DNA of 64,000 nucleotides from Pedobacter sp. Leaf250 (GCF_920984735.1 NZ_CAKLBU010000016.1:1-64000); one strand, 5' to 3'. Shown: positions 17,060 to 26,456, counted from the first letter of the stretch. Made by a program: numbers and translations. Notes: generated from the sequence alone by a model not told the origin.

Positions 17060-17573
17060 ATCACTCCTCTTCGTTTGAAAGCCTTATAAACAGCTTTCTT
17101 CCTTAATTGTTTATTAAATCGCTAACCGCGAACAAAACAAATTTATACTAAAATATTTAGCAAACAAAAATATGAATGGTTATTTTTGATACTCAATGTG
17201 CTATCACTATAAACCGATTGATTTACAGATAAATAAAATTGATTATTTGTGTCAAAATTATATAACAAAATAAAGGGAGATTAATTTTTACATTATTCAC
17301 TTCAATCTACATCGTTCCGTTGCTTGATTCTAGCATCACAATCAACATAGATTTCAGGATAAAAAATACCTACACTTGGATGTTTTTTTACTGCATTCAT
17401 AAGTATAAAAGGAAGACCTGATGTATTACTAATAGACTATTAAAAAAAAGGATATTTCTATTTAGAAATAACAATGTGAATAAATCGAGATCACATAAGG
17501 CACAGGTTTTATCACATTCTACGCATCTTTGCACAACTCATTTGATAAATTTTAAGAAGGATACCCGGATAAG
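17060..17573. other. Long intergenic region between divergent genes
   Basis: This 514-bp AT-rich region separates the minus-strand hypothetical gene from the plus-strand helicase and must hold both promoters. I see no RNA gene or clear operator. A possible gene remnant on the minus strand (17302-17433) is listed separately. Confidence 0.5.
17302..17433 (-). pseudogene. Possible C-terminal remnant of a lost gene
   Basis: On the minus strand an open frame runs from about 17433 to TGA at 17302-17304 and reads TSGLPFILMNAVKKHPSVG then FYPEIYVDCDARIKQRND. Upstream in frame are TAA and TAG stops, and the only Met would give 31 residues. The composition is protein-like, which suggests the tail of a decayed gene, but I recognise no family. 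Confidence 0.25.
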
Positions 17574-19691
17574 ATGAATGCTAATAATATTACTGATCAA
17601 TCAGCTCATGAAAATCAACTTATTCTCGATTTTATCCAGTTCACTAATCAACCTATTTTTTTAACCGGAAAAGCAGGTACCGGAAAAACCACTTTACTAA
17701 GGAAAATTAAAGAATCTACAAAGAAAAATTTTGCAGTGGTTGCCCCTACTGCCGTTGCAGCAATAAATGCTGGAGGCGTTACCATTCATTCTTTTTTTCA
17801 AATGCCATTTGGACCAATAATTCCGGTTGCAAACGATCAATTTAAAGAGGTAAAATATAACGAAGAAAAAATAAAGCTTTTAAAATGTTTGGAGCTTCTG
17901 ATTATTGATGAAATTAGTATGGTCCGGGCCGATATGGTCGATTTTATTGATCAATCATTAAAGAAAGTTAAAGGTTCAAACATGCCTTTTGGTGGTGTGC
18001 AGATTTTAATGATTGGCGATTTATATCAGCTTTCGCCAATTGCACATGATGCCTGGCATATTTTAAAAGAATATTATTTAAGTCCTTACTTTTTTGATAG
18101 CCAGATTCTTAAATCCATTTCCTTAACCAGCTTCGAACTTAAAAAAGTTTACCGCCAATCTGATCCGCTATTTATCGAAATTTTGAACAGAATCAGGGAA
18201 AATGATTTAACACCAGCATTATTAGATCAGCTAAATTCCCATTTCGACCCAAGCTTAAACGATGTTTGGAAAGATGAATACATTACCTTAACAACCCACA
18301 ATAACCTGGTAACTCAAATTAATAAAGATTGCCTTGAAAAACTTGATGGTGATTTACACAGTTTTAGTGCAAAAATAACGGGCGATTTCCCTAAAGATGC
18401 CTACCCTGTTGATGAAGTTTTGCAGCTTAAAGTCGGTGCACAGGTCATGTTTATTAAAAATGATTCTTCAGGAAAAAAACAATATTATAATGGAAAGGCG
18501 GCAAAAATTGTATCCATTGCGAAGGATAGAATTAGTGTTCAGTTTTTAGATGATTCGGCTCATTTTGAAGTGGAGCGTGAAGAATGGCAAAATTTAAAAT
18601 ACAATCTCGATCAGGAGGAAAATAAAATTGAAGAAGTTAATACCGGGGTTTTTTCTCAATATCCATTTAAATTGGCATGGGCAATTACCATCCACAAAAG
18701 CCAAGGATTAACTTTTGAAAAAGCCATTGTAGATATTAGCGCTTCTTTTACCCACGGACAGGCATATGTAGCATTAAGTAGGTGTAAAAGTTTGGCTGGT
18801 TTAATTTTAAAATCTCCCGTTAAGATGGAAAATATCATTACCGATAAACGGATAATAGGTTTTACTAAAAACGCTGTAAGCCAAATACCAACAGATCAAA
18901 GCCTGGCACTTTATATTAAAAAATATACATGGGATTTGGTTGATGATTTATTTGATTTTTCTTCACTAAAAGAAAATTGGGAAAGCATTAAAGATGTTAA
19001 GTTTAGTGCCTTTGATGAAAATGCTGCATTTAAAGCTATGACAACCAATATTTCGGATGTTTTGAATGCTGGACTTATCAGCGTTGGGGCGAAATTCAGA
19101 AGTCAGGAAATTGCAAAAATTTCAAAAGAAACTAATCTTGCTGATGAGGAGTTATTTCTTAATCGATTAGAGAAAGCGGCCAATTACTTTGTGCCAAAGA
19201 TCAATCAGGTGATTTCAGAAATAACAAAATTTACATCCTTGAAATTATTGGCTGATGAGAAATCGGAGAAAACTTTAAGTGTACTTATTTCCTCATTAAA
19301 TACATTAAATGTTAAACTGTCTTTGTTCAGTTATACCTGGAACGATTTTAACAGAGAAAACTACACTAAAATATTTCTGGCAGCAAGTAATAAGTATGAC
19401 TTGACTCCAAAGAAAACTTTCGTAAGTAAAATAGAAATCCCTAAAGAAATTACCAATCAAAAACTTTATAAAAGCTTAATAGATTGGCGCAATGAGTTAA
19501 GTAAAAAAAGAAATGTTCCTGAGCACACCATCCTTTCAGATGTAGCATTGATTAATATTGCTTCAAAACCACCAAAAACAACTGATCAATTGGCATCAAT
19601 CAGAGGAGTTGGTATTGGAAACGCTGTAGATTTGGGTGGAGATATTATGAAAATTGTAAATAGTTTTATGGGCGCCAGTACTTTATTTTAA
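17574..19691 (+). CDS. Pif1-type SF1 DNA helicase with C-terminal HRDC-like domain
   Basis: The 705-residue protein has the superfamily 1B helicase motifs in order: Walker A GKAGTGKTT (residues 32-40), VVAPTAVAAINAGG (motif Ia), Walker B LLIIDEISMV, QILMIGDLYQLSP (motif III), and near residue 365-400 AWAITIHKSQGLTFEKA with AYVALSRCKS (motifs V and VI). The C-terminal 80 residues (YKSLIDWRNELSKKRNVPEH onward to SIRGVGIGNAVDLGG) form an HRDC-like nucleic-acid-binding domain. Such Pif1/RecD2-like helicases unwind DNA 5' to 3' and act in replication or repair. The gene is separated by 7 bp from a convergent small membrane-protein gene. Confidence 0.92.
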   Translation: MNANNITDQSAHENQLILDFIQFTNQPIFLTGKAGTGKTTLLRKIKESTKKNFAVVAPTAVAAINAGGVTIHSFFQMPFGPIIPVANDQFKEVKYNEEKIKLLKCLELLIIDEISMVRADMVDFIDQSLKKVKGSNMPFGGVQILMIGDLYQLSPIAHDAWHILKEYYLSPYFFDSQILKSISLTSFELKKVYRQSDPLFIEILNRIRENDLTPALLDQLNSHFDPSLNDVWKDEYITLTTHNNLVTQINKDCLEKLDGDLHSFSAKITGDFPKDAYPVDEVLQLKVGAQVMFIKNDSSGKKQYYNGKAAKIVSIAKDRISVQFLDDSAHFEVEREEWQNLKYNLDQEENKIEEVNTGVFSQYPFKLAWAITIHKSQGLTFEKAIVDISASFTHGQAYVALSRCKSLAGLILKSPVKMENIITDKRIIGFTKNAVSQIPTDQSLALYIKKYTWDLVDDLFDFSSLKENWESIKDVKFSAFDENAAFKAMTTNISDVLNAGLISVGAKFRSQEIAKISKETNLADEELFLNRLEKAANYFVPKINQVISEITKFTSLKLLADEKSEKTLSVLISSLNTLNVKLSLFSYTWNDFNRENYTKIFLAASNKYDLTPKKTFVSKIEIPKEITNQKLYKSLIDWRNELSKKRNVPEHTILSDVALINIASKPPKTTDQLASIRGVGIGNAVDLGGDIMKIVNSFMGASTLF

Positions 19692-19698
19692 TAATTGC

Positions 19699-20202
19699 TT
19701 ATTGCTCAAATAGCACAAAATAGCAAACTGTAAGTAAAATCCCCAGAACCATAAAACCGATGCGGGCGAGCCACTTATTTAAAATGCTTTGCCCTTGTTG
19801 CGTAATGTTTCTTTCGAGGTTTTTTAGAAGAATTTCTTGCTTATCTACCTTTTCTTTTAGATCAAGATTTTCATTTTTAAGGTCAAAAATGCTTTTTCCG
19901 GTGTCTTCTTCTAATTTATTTAAAGCATAACGTCTTTTAAAACCACCTTCGCTAAGAAACATATCTACACCAGCTTGCTTGCCAACCATGGCTGGAAGTG
20001 GAACGCCATCTACGCGACCAACTAAAATTACAAGATTCATTTGAACCAGAAGATCCAGATAATCAGAGGCTAACGTTCCGTTTCCCCGAAATATTTTAAG
20101 TACTCTGTCGGATTTGATGTAAACTTCTTCCTCGAATTCGTTAAGGATATTATCCAAAAGCTCACATTTAGCTGGAGTTAAACTTATGGCAAGATTTTTC
20201 AT
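19699..20202 (-). CDS. Hypothetical coiled-coil protein with a C-terminal membrane anchor
   Basis: I do not recognise this 167-residue protein as a named family. It has a soluble N-terminal domain with hydrophobic strands (YLDLLVQMNLVILVGRVDG), a helical coiled-coil region (NENLDLKEKVDKQEILLKN) and one C-terminal transmembrane helix (IGFMVLGILLTVCYFVLF), so it would be tail-anchored in the inner membrane with its main part in the cytoplasm. It is convergent with the helicase gene and has no operon partner. No catalytic motif is visible. Confidence 0.65.
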   Translation of the reverse strand: MKNLAISLTPAKCELLDNILNEFEEEVYIKSDRVLKIFRGNGTLASDYLDLLVQMNLVILVGRVDGVPLPAMVGKQAGVDMFLSEGGFKRRYALNKLEEDTGKSIFDLKNENLDLKEKVDKQEILLKNLERNITQQGQSILNKWLARIGFMVLGILLTVCYFVLFEQ

Positions 20203-20382
20203 TTAGGTGAACGTGGATTATTCAGCAAGAAAGCAAAAAAAAATTTAAACAGAAAGTTTTATTACAAAATAAGCCAGAATAGCACATTTGGGAGAGCGAA
20301 AAATGTATTTTTTTAATTTGATTTTAATTTTTAAGCAAAACTTAGTGATTGAAAGCGATGTTTATAATTTAAAAAACATGCT

Positions 20383-20601
20383 ATGGAAAATCAAGATCAA
20401 CAACCAATAAAAAATGATGAGAATTCGCATCATGAGCAGCATCCGGTAAACCAATCAAAAGACAATGTTACGGATCCTTCAGGAAAAGAAAATGAAGATG
20501 AAAAGTATACAGAAGATGAAATACCATTTGCAGATGGAGAAGGAACTCAATTAAACGAAGCTATAGATAAGCAAGAAGATAGTGATGAGGATAACGATTA
20601 A
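20383..20601 (+). CDS. Small, very acidic hypothetical protein
   Basis: The 72-residue product is almost entirely Asp, Glu, Asn, Gln, Lys and His and should be intrinsically disordered, with a short DEIPFADGEGTQLNEAID segment as its most structured part. Small hydrophilic proteins of this type are frequent in Sphingobacteriaceae and resemble stress or desiccation proteins, but no function is known. A strong hairpin terminator follows 9 bp after the stop, which supports the gene being real and monocistronic. A comparable acidic protein is encoded at 33098-33304. Confidence 0.7.
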   Translation: MENQDQQPIKNDENSHHEQHPVNQSKDNVTDPSGKENEDEKYTEDEIPFADGEGTQLNEAIDKQEDSDEDND

Positions 20602-20609
20602 ATAAAAAT

Positions 20610-20641
20610 AGAGCGTTCGATTAATTGAACGCTCTTTTTTT
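20610..20641 (+). terminator. Intrinsic terminator
   Basis: Perfect 9-bp arms AGAGCGTTC (20610-20618) and GAACGCTCT (20627-20635) with an 8-base loop are followed by a T-run. Confidence 0.9.
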
Positions 20642-20960
20642 ATTAATCTAAATCGCCTCGTTGATTTAATTCTAACCGATCAAACTTGTATTTTTTTTGT
20701 TATACAATTTATAAATAATGAAGTATAAATTAACTGTATCATAATCTACTTCTCTATAATTGACAATAACCTGTAAATCAATAAATTAAATAACTCCAAT
20801 TGTATTTATTTTATTCTAATTTAACACTATTAAAGCTTTTTAATTTGTCTTATTAATTCCCTAAAAAACGATTAAATCCCCCACTACAGCATAAATTATT
20901 TTTCATTTTTTTCTTACAGCAATTGCAATTACAAAAATTAAATGCAACTTTGTGGCGTAA
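20642..20960. other. AT-rich region upstream of the putative zinc cluster
   Basis: I find no gene in this stretch. It must carry the promoter of the cluster starting at 20961. A perfect 10-bp palindrome AATTGCAATT at 20921-20930, inside GCAATTGCAATT, lies about 30 bp before the start codon and could be an operator; CAACTTTG at 20943-20950 resembles the -7 element TAnnTTTG with one change. Both are suggestions only. Confidence 0.35.
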
Positions 20961-21305
20961 ATGAATATAAGGGAATTAAATGGCAAACATGGATTAGTTA
21001 AAGCGATAAGTGCTTTACTGATCTTTACTTTTTCCTTTATTTCTTTTGTCCAGATTACACATGCCCATAGCAATAATGATATTGAGCATGTTGGCGATCA
21101 AAAAGAAAACGTTTCTTTTACCGAGAAATGTTCTATTTGCGATTATTTAGTCCATAAACATGGAAAAGATATATTGCTGCCTCCTCCCTTTTCAATTTCT
21201 TATGTGCTGCCTGATATCAATACTCAATTTACTGGGGTATTTGTTGGCAATTATAAATTTACACTTCAAGGCTTTACCAATAAAGGTCCGCCCATATTAG
21301 CCTAA
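20961..21305 (+). CDS. Small exported Cys/His-containing protein heading the metal cluster
   Basis: The 114-residue protein has a hydrophobic N-terminal segment (AISALLIFTFSFISFVQITH) acting as signal or anchor. The mature part is rich in metal-ligand residues: HAHSNNDIEHVGD, then CSICDYLVHKHGKD with a CxxC followed by HxH. It resembles short hypothetical proteins often found immediately before TonB-dependent receptor genes in Bacteroidota. A metal-sensing or metal-handling role is inferred from this and from the downstream genes. The gap to the receptor gene is 109 bp and the order suggests one transcription unit. Confidence 0.65.
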   Translation: MNIRELNGKHGLVKAISALLIFTFSFISFVQITHAHSNNDIEHVGDQKENVSFTEKCSICDYLVHKHGKDILLPPPFSISYVLPDINTQFTGVFVGNYKFTLQGFTNKGPPILA

Positions 21306-21414
21306 AATATGCCATTGGGCATTCTCATTTACAATATTTCTTAATTTTTAATATGATTAAATAGCTATTCATACGCTTTTTTAATCATTTATCTATTGGC
21401 TCCGGCCTTTTGCA

Positions 21415-23802
21415 ATGCATAAATTTTTTATTACAGTTATTTTCCTACTAGGAATCGGAAGGGCGCATGCTCAACAATTTGAGTTAAAAGGAAAAGTTTC
21501 GAGTAACCTTAATCCTGTACCTCAAGCTACAGTTTATCTACTTCACTCTTCATTTTCAACCATTACCAATGATCGAGGTGAATTTGCATTTGCTGCGTTA
21601 CCAAAAGGGAAATATAACTTGGTGGCTGCTGCTGAAGGTTTTGCCAAGAAAGTAATTGTTGTCGAAATCGATGATCAACCGGTATTTAAAAATATAATTC
21701 TTCAAAAAGAAATAAAGCAGTTAAACGATGTAACCATAAAAGATAAACATGTTGAAGATCGCCAAAGTTCCGAGTCAATGAATATTGAAGTGGTTAATCA
21801 GGATTTCATTCAACGTAATTTGGGAGGAAGCCTGATGAAAAGCCTTGAACGGCTTCCCGGAATTAAAACTATTGGTATTGGTTCAGGACAATCAAAACCA
21901 CTAATTAGAGGTTTGGGCTTTAACAGGGTTGTTGTTGTAGATAAAGGAATTAAACACGAAGGCCAACAGTGGGGAGCCGATCACGGACTAGAAATTGATC
22001 AATTTGCCATAGGAGAAATTGAATTAATTAAGGGATCGGCATCTTTTATTTATGGCTCTGATGCCATTGGTGGGGTAATTGATATTCTCCCTGTGGATAT
22101 TCCAGCGCCTAATACCATTGGTGGTTCAATCGATCTTATTGCAAAAAGCAATAACAATCTGTACGGAACATCTGCAAATTTTTACGGCAGAAACCAAAAG
22201 TGGTTTTTCGATTCACGTTTTACCTATCAAAATTACGGCGATTATCGTGTACCAACAGATCAGGTTTATGTGTACGATTATGCAGTAAATTTATACAAAA
22301 ACCACTTAAGAAATACTGCCGGAAGGGAAACGGGTGTCCATTTCAATGCAGGTTATGTTGGAAATAAGTTCAGATCAATTTTTTATTTAAGCAACACCTA
22401 CACCAAAAGCGGCTTTTTTGCGAACGCACATGGACTTGAACCTAGGCGTGTAAATGAACAGCTTCATGATGGCTCAAACCGGGATATTTTACATCCATAC
22501 CAATCAGTTAACCATTTTAAAATTATAAATAGGTCGAGCTATCAATTTTTAAATCACAAAATCGAAGTAGAGCTAGGTTACCAGAAAAACTTCAGACAAG
22601 AATTCAGTCAGTATGTAAATCATGGTTTCATGCCTTCAATCTATCCTACATCATTATTAATTCCAAACGACTTGGAAAGGGAGTTTAACAAAACGGTTTA
22701 TTCCGCCAACCTGAAAGATAAAATTACAATTGATGCACATGAGTTAACTGTTGGAATAAATGCAGAGGCGCAAAACAATAATATAAATGGATGGAGCTTT
22801 TTAGTCCCTGCATTTAACCAAAAAACCCTTGGTGCTTTTGCATATGATAAATATAAAATTTCTGAAAATGTATTGCTACATGGAGCCTTAAGGTTCGATA
22901 GAGGGCAAATCGACATGTCTCAATATTACGACTGGTTTCCTTCCGATATCAATATTGATGGTATAGCAACATCACAAAACCTACAACGTGCTGCCAATTT
23001 AAACCGAATCTTTAACAGTTTTGTATGGTCTGCCGGATTAAACTACAATCTGGAAAAATTTAGTTTGAAGGCAAATTTTGGCAAAAGTTTTAGAATGCCA
23101 ATTGCCAAAGAACTTGGTGCCAATGGCGTTAATTATCACTATTTCAGTTATGAGAAAGGTAATCCAGATCTTGGTGCTGAAAAATCATATCAGGCAGATT
23201 TAACTCTGGCTTGGAACGCCGATAGATGGTCAATTCAATTGAGTCCGTTTTACAATTATTTTCCAAACTACATTTATCTAAACCCCACTTCTCGGCATGA
23301 TTACGCCTATGGTGCAGGTAATCAAATATTCGAATATCAACAAAGTAGAGTACAACGCTATGGTGGAGAACTTCAATTCAAATATGAAATTTCTAAAAGT
23401 TTAAGTGCTCAATTTTTAGGAGAAATATTACAGGCTAGGCAATTATCAGGTGATAAAAAAGGGTTTACATTGCCATTTTCACCTCCAGCTTCAACATTGA
23501 TAAACCTCACCTATTCTCCTTATTTAGGCAATATATGGCGTAATACTTATTTCTCATTCGATTATCGTTTAACCAGTAAACAGAATAACATTGTCCCTCC
23601 GGAAAAGAAAACGCCGGGTTATCAGGTAATCAATATCCAGGCTGGAACTAAGTTATCATTATATGGTAATCCATTACAATTAAGCTTCCAGGTTCAAAAT
23701 TTATTGGATACGAAATATCTCAACCATACCAGTTTTTATCGTCTTACCGAACTTCCTGAAGCGGGTAGAAACCTTGTGCTTTCTGTAAAAATTCCTTTCT
23801 GA
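21415..23802 (+). CDS. TonB-dependent outer membrane receptor, ZnuD-like
   Basis: The 795-residue protein has a signal peptide (FFITVIFLLGIGRAHAQ), an N-terminal carboxypeptidase-D-like domain (FELKGKVSSNLNPVPQATVY, residues about 22-105), a plug (KSLERLPGIKTIGIGSGQSK, then IKGSASFIYGSDAIGGVIDI) and a 22-strand-type barrel ending in the aromatic TLPEAGRNLVLSVKIPF-type strand. The plug segment GQQWGADHGLEIDQFAIGEI closely follows the H-x-G-Q-x-W-G-x-D-H-x-x-E-I-D pattern of ZnuD-type zinc receptors. It would move a metal or metal complex across the outer membrane using TonB-ExbBD energy. Two His-rich lipoproteins and an AztD-like protein follow within 50 bp each. Confidence 0.88.
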   Translation: MHKFFITVIFLLGIGRAHAQQFELKGKVSSNLNPVPQATVYLLHSSFSTITNDRGEFAFAALPKGKYNLVAAAEGFAKKVIVVEIDDQPVFKNIILQKEIKQLNDVTIKDKHVEDRQSSESMNIEVVNQDFIQRNLGGSLMKSLERLPGIKTIGIGSGQSKPLIRGLGFNRVVVVDKGIKHEGQQWGADHGLEIDQFAIGEIELIKGSASFIYGSDAIGGVIDILPVDIPAPNTIGGSIDLIAKSNNNLYGTSANFYGRNQKWFFDSRFTYQNYGDYRVPTDQVYVYDYAVNLYKNHLRNTAGRETGVHFNAGYVGNKFRSIFYLSNTYTKSGFFANAHGLEPRRVNEQLHDGSNRDILHPYQSVNHFKIINRSSYQFLNHKIEVELGYQKNFRQEFSQYVNHGFMPSIYPTSLLIPNDLEREFNKTVYSANLKDKITIDAHELTVGINAEAQNNNINGWSFLVPAFNQKTLGAFAYDKYKISENVLLHGALRFDRGQIDMSQYYDWFPSDINIDGIATSQNLQRAANLNRIFNSFVWSAGLNYNLEKFSLKANFGKSFRMPIAKELGANGVNYHYFSYEKGNPDLGAEKSYQADLTLAWNADRWSIQLSPFYNYFPNYIYLNPTSRHDYAYGAGNQIFEYQQSRVQRYGGELQFKYEISKSLSAQFLGEILQARQLSGDKKGFTLPFSPPASTLINLTYSPYLGNIWRNTYFSFDYRLTSKQNNIVPPEKKTPGYQVINIQAGTKLSLYGNPLQLSFQVQNLLDTKYLNHTSFYRLTELPEAGRNLVLSVKIPF

Positions 23803-23845
23803 AATAAAATCAATCAATTATACACATCCAAAAAAAACATCCATT

Positions 23846-24556
23846 ATGAACAAGATTACAAAACCATTTTTAGGTTTATTAATTATTACATCGATTTTTA
23901 CCGCATGTAAAAAAGATGAAGTTACAACGGATCCGCCGACCCTTACGAATTTGGAAGTCGGCACGAATAACAACAAAACGGCTTATCCAGGAACAGATAT
24001 TCATTTTGAAGCCGATCTTTTTTCCGTAAGTAATTTAGCCAGTGTTCAACTCACTATCAAACCTAAATCAGGTTCGGGTTGGAACTTTACTCAAACCTAC
24101 ACTGAAGGTTTTGCCAACTTAAAAAATGCAAGTTTTCATAAACATATTGATGTACCCGCTACTGCAGTGTTAGGCAATTACACTGTAACGATAAAGGTGA
24201 TCGATCAGTTAGGGAAGTCAACAGAAGTAAGCAGTGATTTAGAAATTAAATATGATCCAACGCTCCCTAACGCTTCAGCTTTCAAGGTTGGATTAAATAC
24301 TGCAGGAAACGATTTGCATGTAGAAGCTGCGATTGCAGCCATAAATAAGGTTGCTCGGGTTGAAGTAGAAGTTCATGGTTCGGCCTGGGAAAAGGATTTT
24401 TTATTTACCGATGCAGCTATGGTTGGAGTAACCAATTACAATTTCCACAAACACCTCGATGTTACCGCTGCACCTAAAGGCCATTATCACGTTCATTTAA
24501 AAATTGTAGATCAGCTAGGAAAAGAAAATGAATTTGAGGAACATTTTGATAAATAA
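23846..24556 (+). CDS. DUF4625 lipoprotein with two immunoglobulin-like repeats and His clusters
   Basis: The 236-residue protein has a lipoprotein signal (LLIITSIFTACKKDE, lipobox Cys near residue 20). It then carries two DUF4625-like beta-sandwich repeats: the first with NASFHKHIDVPA and GNYTVTIKVIDQLGKS, the second with YNFHKHLDVTA and GHYHVHLKIVDQLGKE. The repeated HKH and HYHVH clusters look like metal ligands. It is probably tethered to the outer membrane beside the receptor encoded 43 bp upstream. Role inferred: zinc capture or hand-over. DUF4625 itself has no assigned function that I know of. Confidence 0.8.
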   Translation: MNKITKPFLGLLIITSIFTACKKDEVTTDPPTLTNLEVGTNNNKTAYPGTDIHFEADLFSVSNLASVQLTIKPKSGSGWNFTQTYTEGFANLKNASFHKHIDVPATAVLGNYTVTIKVIDQLGKSTEVSSDLEIKYDPTLPNASAFKVGLNTAGNDLHVEAAIAAINKVARVEVEVHGSAWEKDFLFTDAAMVGVTNYNFHKHLDVTAAPKGHYHVHLKIVDQLGKENEFEEHFDK

Positions 24557-24568
24557 AAATTTATAACG

Positions 24569-25057
24569 ATGAAAAATAAATTCAATTTAAAAGCCAAAGC
24601 TTATCTGATTCTATCTGTTTTAACAATTTTCTTATTGAGCAATTGCAAGAAGGAAACTGAAGAAATTGATACCACCTACCCCGAAATTATTGCCAGTTCA
24701 ACGGCTTTTCCGCAACAGTGCAGCACAATTAAACGTGGCGAATCTTTCACCTTTAAAACACGGGTAAGTGATAATGTAGAACTGGGTTCTATGAGTATTG
24801 ATATACACCACAATTTCGATCACCACTCTCACAGTACAGAGGTAAACAGCTGCAATATGGAGGCAGTTAAATCTCCTGTAAAGCCATATTTATTAATTAG
24901 GGAAATTAGTATTCCAGCAGGACAAAAAAATTATGAGGCCACTGCTTCAATCAATGTTCCAGCTGATATAGACCCCGGCGATTACCACTTTTTAATCAGG
25001 ATTACTGATAAAGCTGGCTGGCAAACCATTAAAGGAATTAGTATAAAAATAAATTAA
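24569..25057 (+). CDS. Second DUF4625 lipoprotein, single repeat, His-rich
   Basis: The 162-residue protein has a lipoprotein signal (VLTIFLLSNCKKETEE, lipobox Cys near residue 27) followed by one DUF4625-like beta-sandwich. In it the segment DIHHNFDHHSHSTEVNS has six histidines within ten residues or so, a likely metal-binding loop at the position of HKHID in the preceding gene product. The end reads DPGDYHFLIRITDKAGWQT. It starts 12 bp after the preceding DUF4625 gene, clearly the same operon. Likely a surface or periplasm-facing partner of the receptor. Confidence 0.8.
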   Translation: MKNKFNLKAKAYLILSVLTIFLLSNCKKETEEIDTTYPEIIASSTAFPQQCSTIKRGESFTFKTRVSDNVELGSMSIDIHHNFDHHSHSTEVNSCNMEAVKSPVKPYLLIREISIPAGQKNYEATASINVPADIDPGDYHFLIRITDKAGWQTIKGISIKIN

Positions 25058-25074
25058 TCAATAAATCAAACCTT

Positions 25075-26313
25075 ATGTTATCTAAAAACAATTTTAAAAA
25101 GGCAGCAATGTTAGTTGCTGTAGCAGCAGCATTTGCAGCATGTAAAAAAGACAATGAGCAGCCTATTGAAGAGCCCTCGGCAACAGCCAAAGAATTTAAA
25201 TATGTTAGATTTTTAACAGCTGATGAAACTTCGAACAAACTGACTTTGGTTGACCCATCTACAGCAACTATTACATCTTTCGATGCAAAATTCCCATTGG
25301 CTAACCTTTATGCAACATCTTCAGGTAGATACGCCTCAGTACTTTATGGAGCACAAAACCTGGTAGAAGTGTTTGACAGTGGGTTAAGTTCTCATGTAGA
25401 TCATATAGATGTATTAAATAATCCAAAATGGGCCAGCATAACCGCTACAGGCATTAAGCCAACGCATTTTAAATCAAAATCCAATGAAAGTTTGATTTTT
25501 AATGATGGTGACGGAACTTTAAGCAGTGCTATGGAAAGCGATTTTAATACCGCTGGCGCAAAATTTTCTATCGTAAATGCAGGTCTGTTACCGCACCATG
25601 GCGCAATGGCTCAATTTACCAACGGAACGTATGCAGTTACTTCTACAGCTACCGCGGGAACTTCTCCAAACCGTGTTTTAGTAATTGATAAAGATGGTAA
25701 AACTATATATGCTTCAACATTGGAAATTGGCGCCATTCATGGTAATGCCAGCGATGGAACAAATGCTGTTTTTGGTGGCTTTACTGATTCTACAGCCAAT
25801 GCAGGTGGCATTTTAGTTGTAAAATCAACAGGTGAACAAAAATTAATTCCAAATCCTGATGGATTTGGGGCATTTAGATTAGCCAGTATTTATTATGCAG
25901 AATCAGCTAAAAAATTTATTGGCTATGTGGCTACAAAAGGTGCTTACTCAATAGATATCGCTAACAATAAAATTGCACCAATTTATAGCGGAGCCGATGC
26001 ATTTCAATGCAAAGTAGATTTTGCAGGCAAAAATTTATTGGTTTTAACTTTAGATGGTAAATTAAGAATATATGATTTAGCTACTGGTGCACTGAAAAAG
26101 GAAGGCTCCGTAATATCGGCAACTTCAAGTACCGATACCTATAAACCAGTGCTCGAAGCCACAACGAAATATGCATACATTGCAGTACCAACTTTAGGTG
26201 AGGTTCATCAAATTGATTTGTCGACTTTTAATTTAACGGCAAAACATAAAGTATCTTCCAAACCAGTACGTTTAGCTATTTTCGGTTTTGAAAGTAATGC
26301 TTCTCACAATTAG
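25075..26313 (+). CDS. AztD-like beta-propeller lipoprotein, putative zinc chaperone
   Basis: The 412-residue protein has a lipoprotein signal (AMLVAVAAAFAACKKDNE, lipobox Cys near residue 23) and a beta-propeller body. Histidines sit in the pattern I recall for the periplasmic zinc chaperone AztD: SSHVDHIDV, KPTHFKSK, LLPHHGAMAQF and LEIGAIHGNASDG. In Paracoccus AztD delivers zinc to the solute-binding protein AztC. Here there is no AztABC, and the protein is lipid-anchored beside a TonB receptor, so it may instead collect zinc at the outer membrane. It starts 17 bp after the second DUF4625 gene and closes the operon. The family match is from motif memory and needs a profile search. Confidence 0.72.
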   Translation: MLSKNNFKKAAMLVAVAAAFAACKKDNEQPIEEPSATAKEFKYVRFLTADETSNKLTLVDPSTATITSFDAKFPLANLYATSSGRYASVLYGAQNLVEVFDSGLSSHVDHIDVLNNPKWASITATGIKPTHFKSKSNESLIFNDGDGTLSSAMESDFNTAGAKFSIVNAGLLPHHGAMAQFTNGTYAVTSTATAGTSPNRVLVIDKDGKTIYASTLEIGAIHGNASDGTNAVFGGFTDSTANAGGILVVKSTGEQKLIPNPDGFGAFRLASIYYAESAKKFIGYVATKGAYSIDIANNKIAPIYSGADAFQCKVDFAGKNLLVLTLDGKLRIYDLATGALKKEGSVISATSSTDTYKPVLEATTKYAYIAVPTLGEVHQIDLSTFNLTAKHKVSSKPVRLAIFGFESNASHN

Positions 26314-26380
26314 AATTAAAATGAAAAGACTATTTCGAAAGTAGAAATTGGAATAAGCAACTAAATTTATTTCCTTTTCC

Positions 26381-26456
26381 CGTCATTCCCGCCAAGGTAG
26401 GATCTTAAAACGCTAAAAAAGCCATTTTAAAATCTCTAACTAAATTGGGAATGACG
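26381..26456. repeat. Intergenic inverted repeat CGTCATTCCC / GGGAATGACG
   Basis: Perfect 10-bp arms at 26381-26390 and 26447-26456 enclose 56 bp. The element lies between the convergent zinc cluster and DUF4142 gene. The CGTCATTCCCG motif is a frequent end of dispersed miniature repeats in many bacteria; the copy may also act as a hairpin terminator for both flanking genes. Confidence 0.55.
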
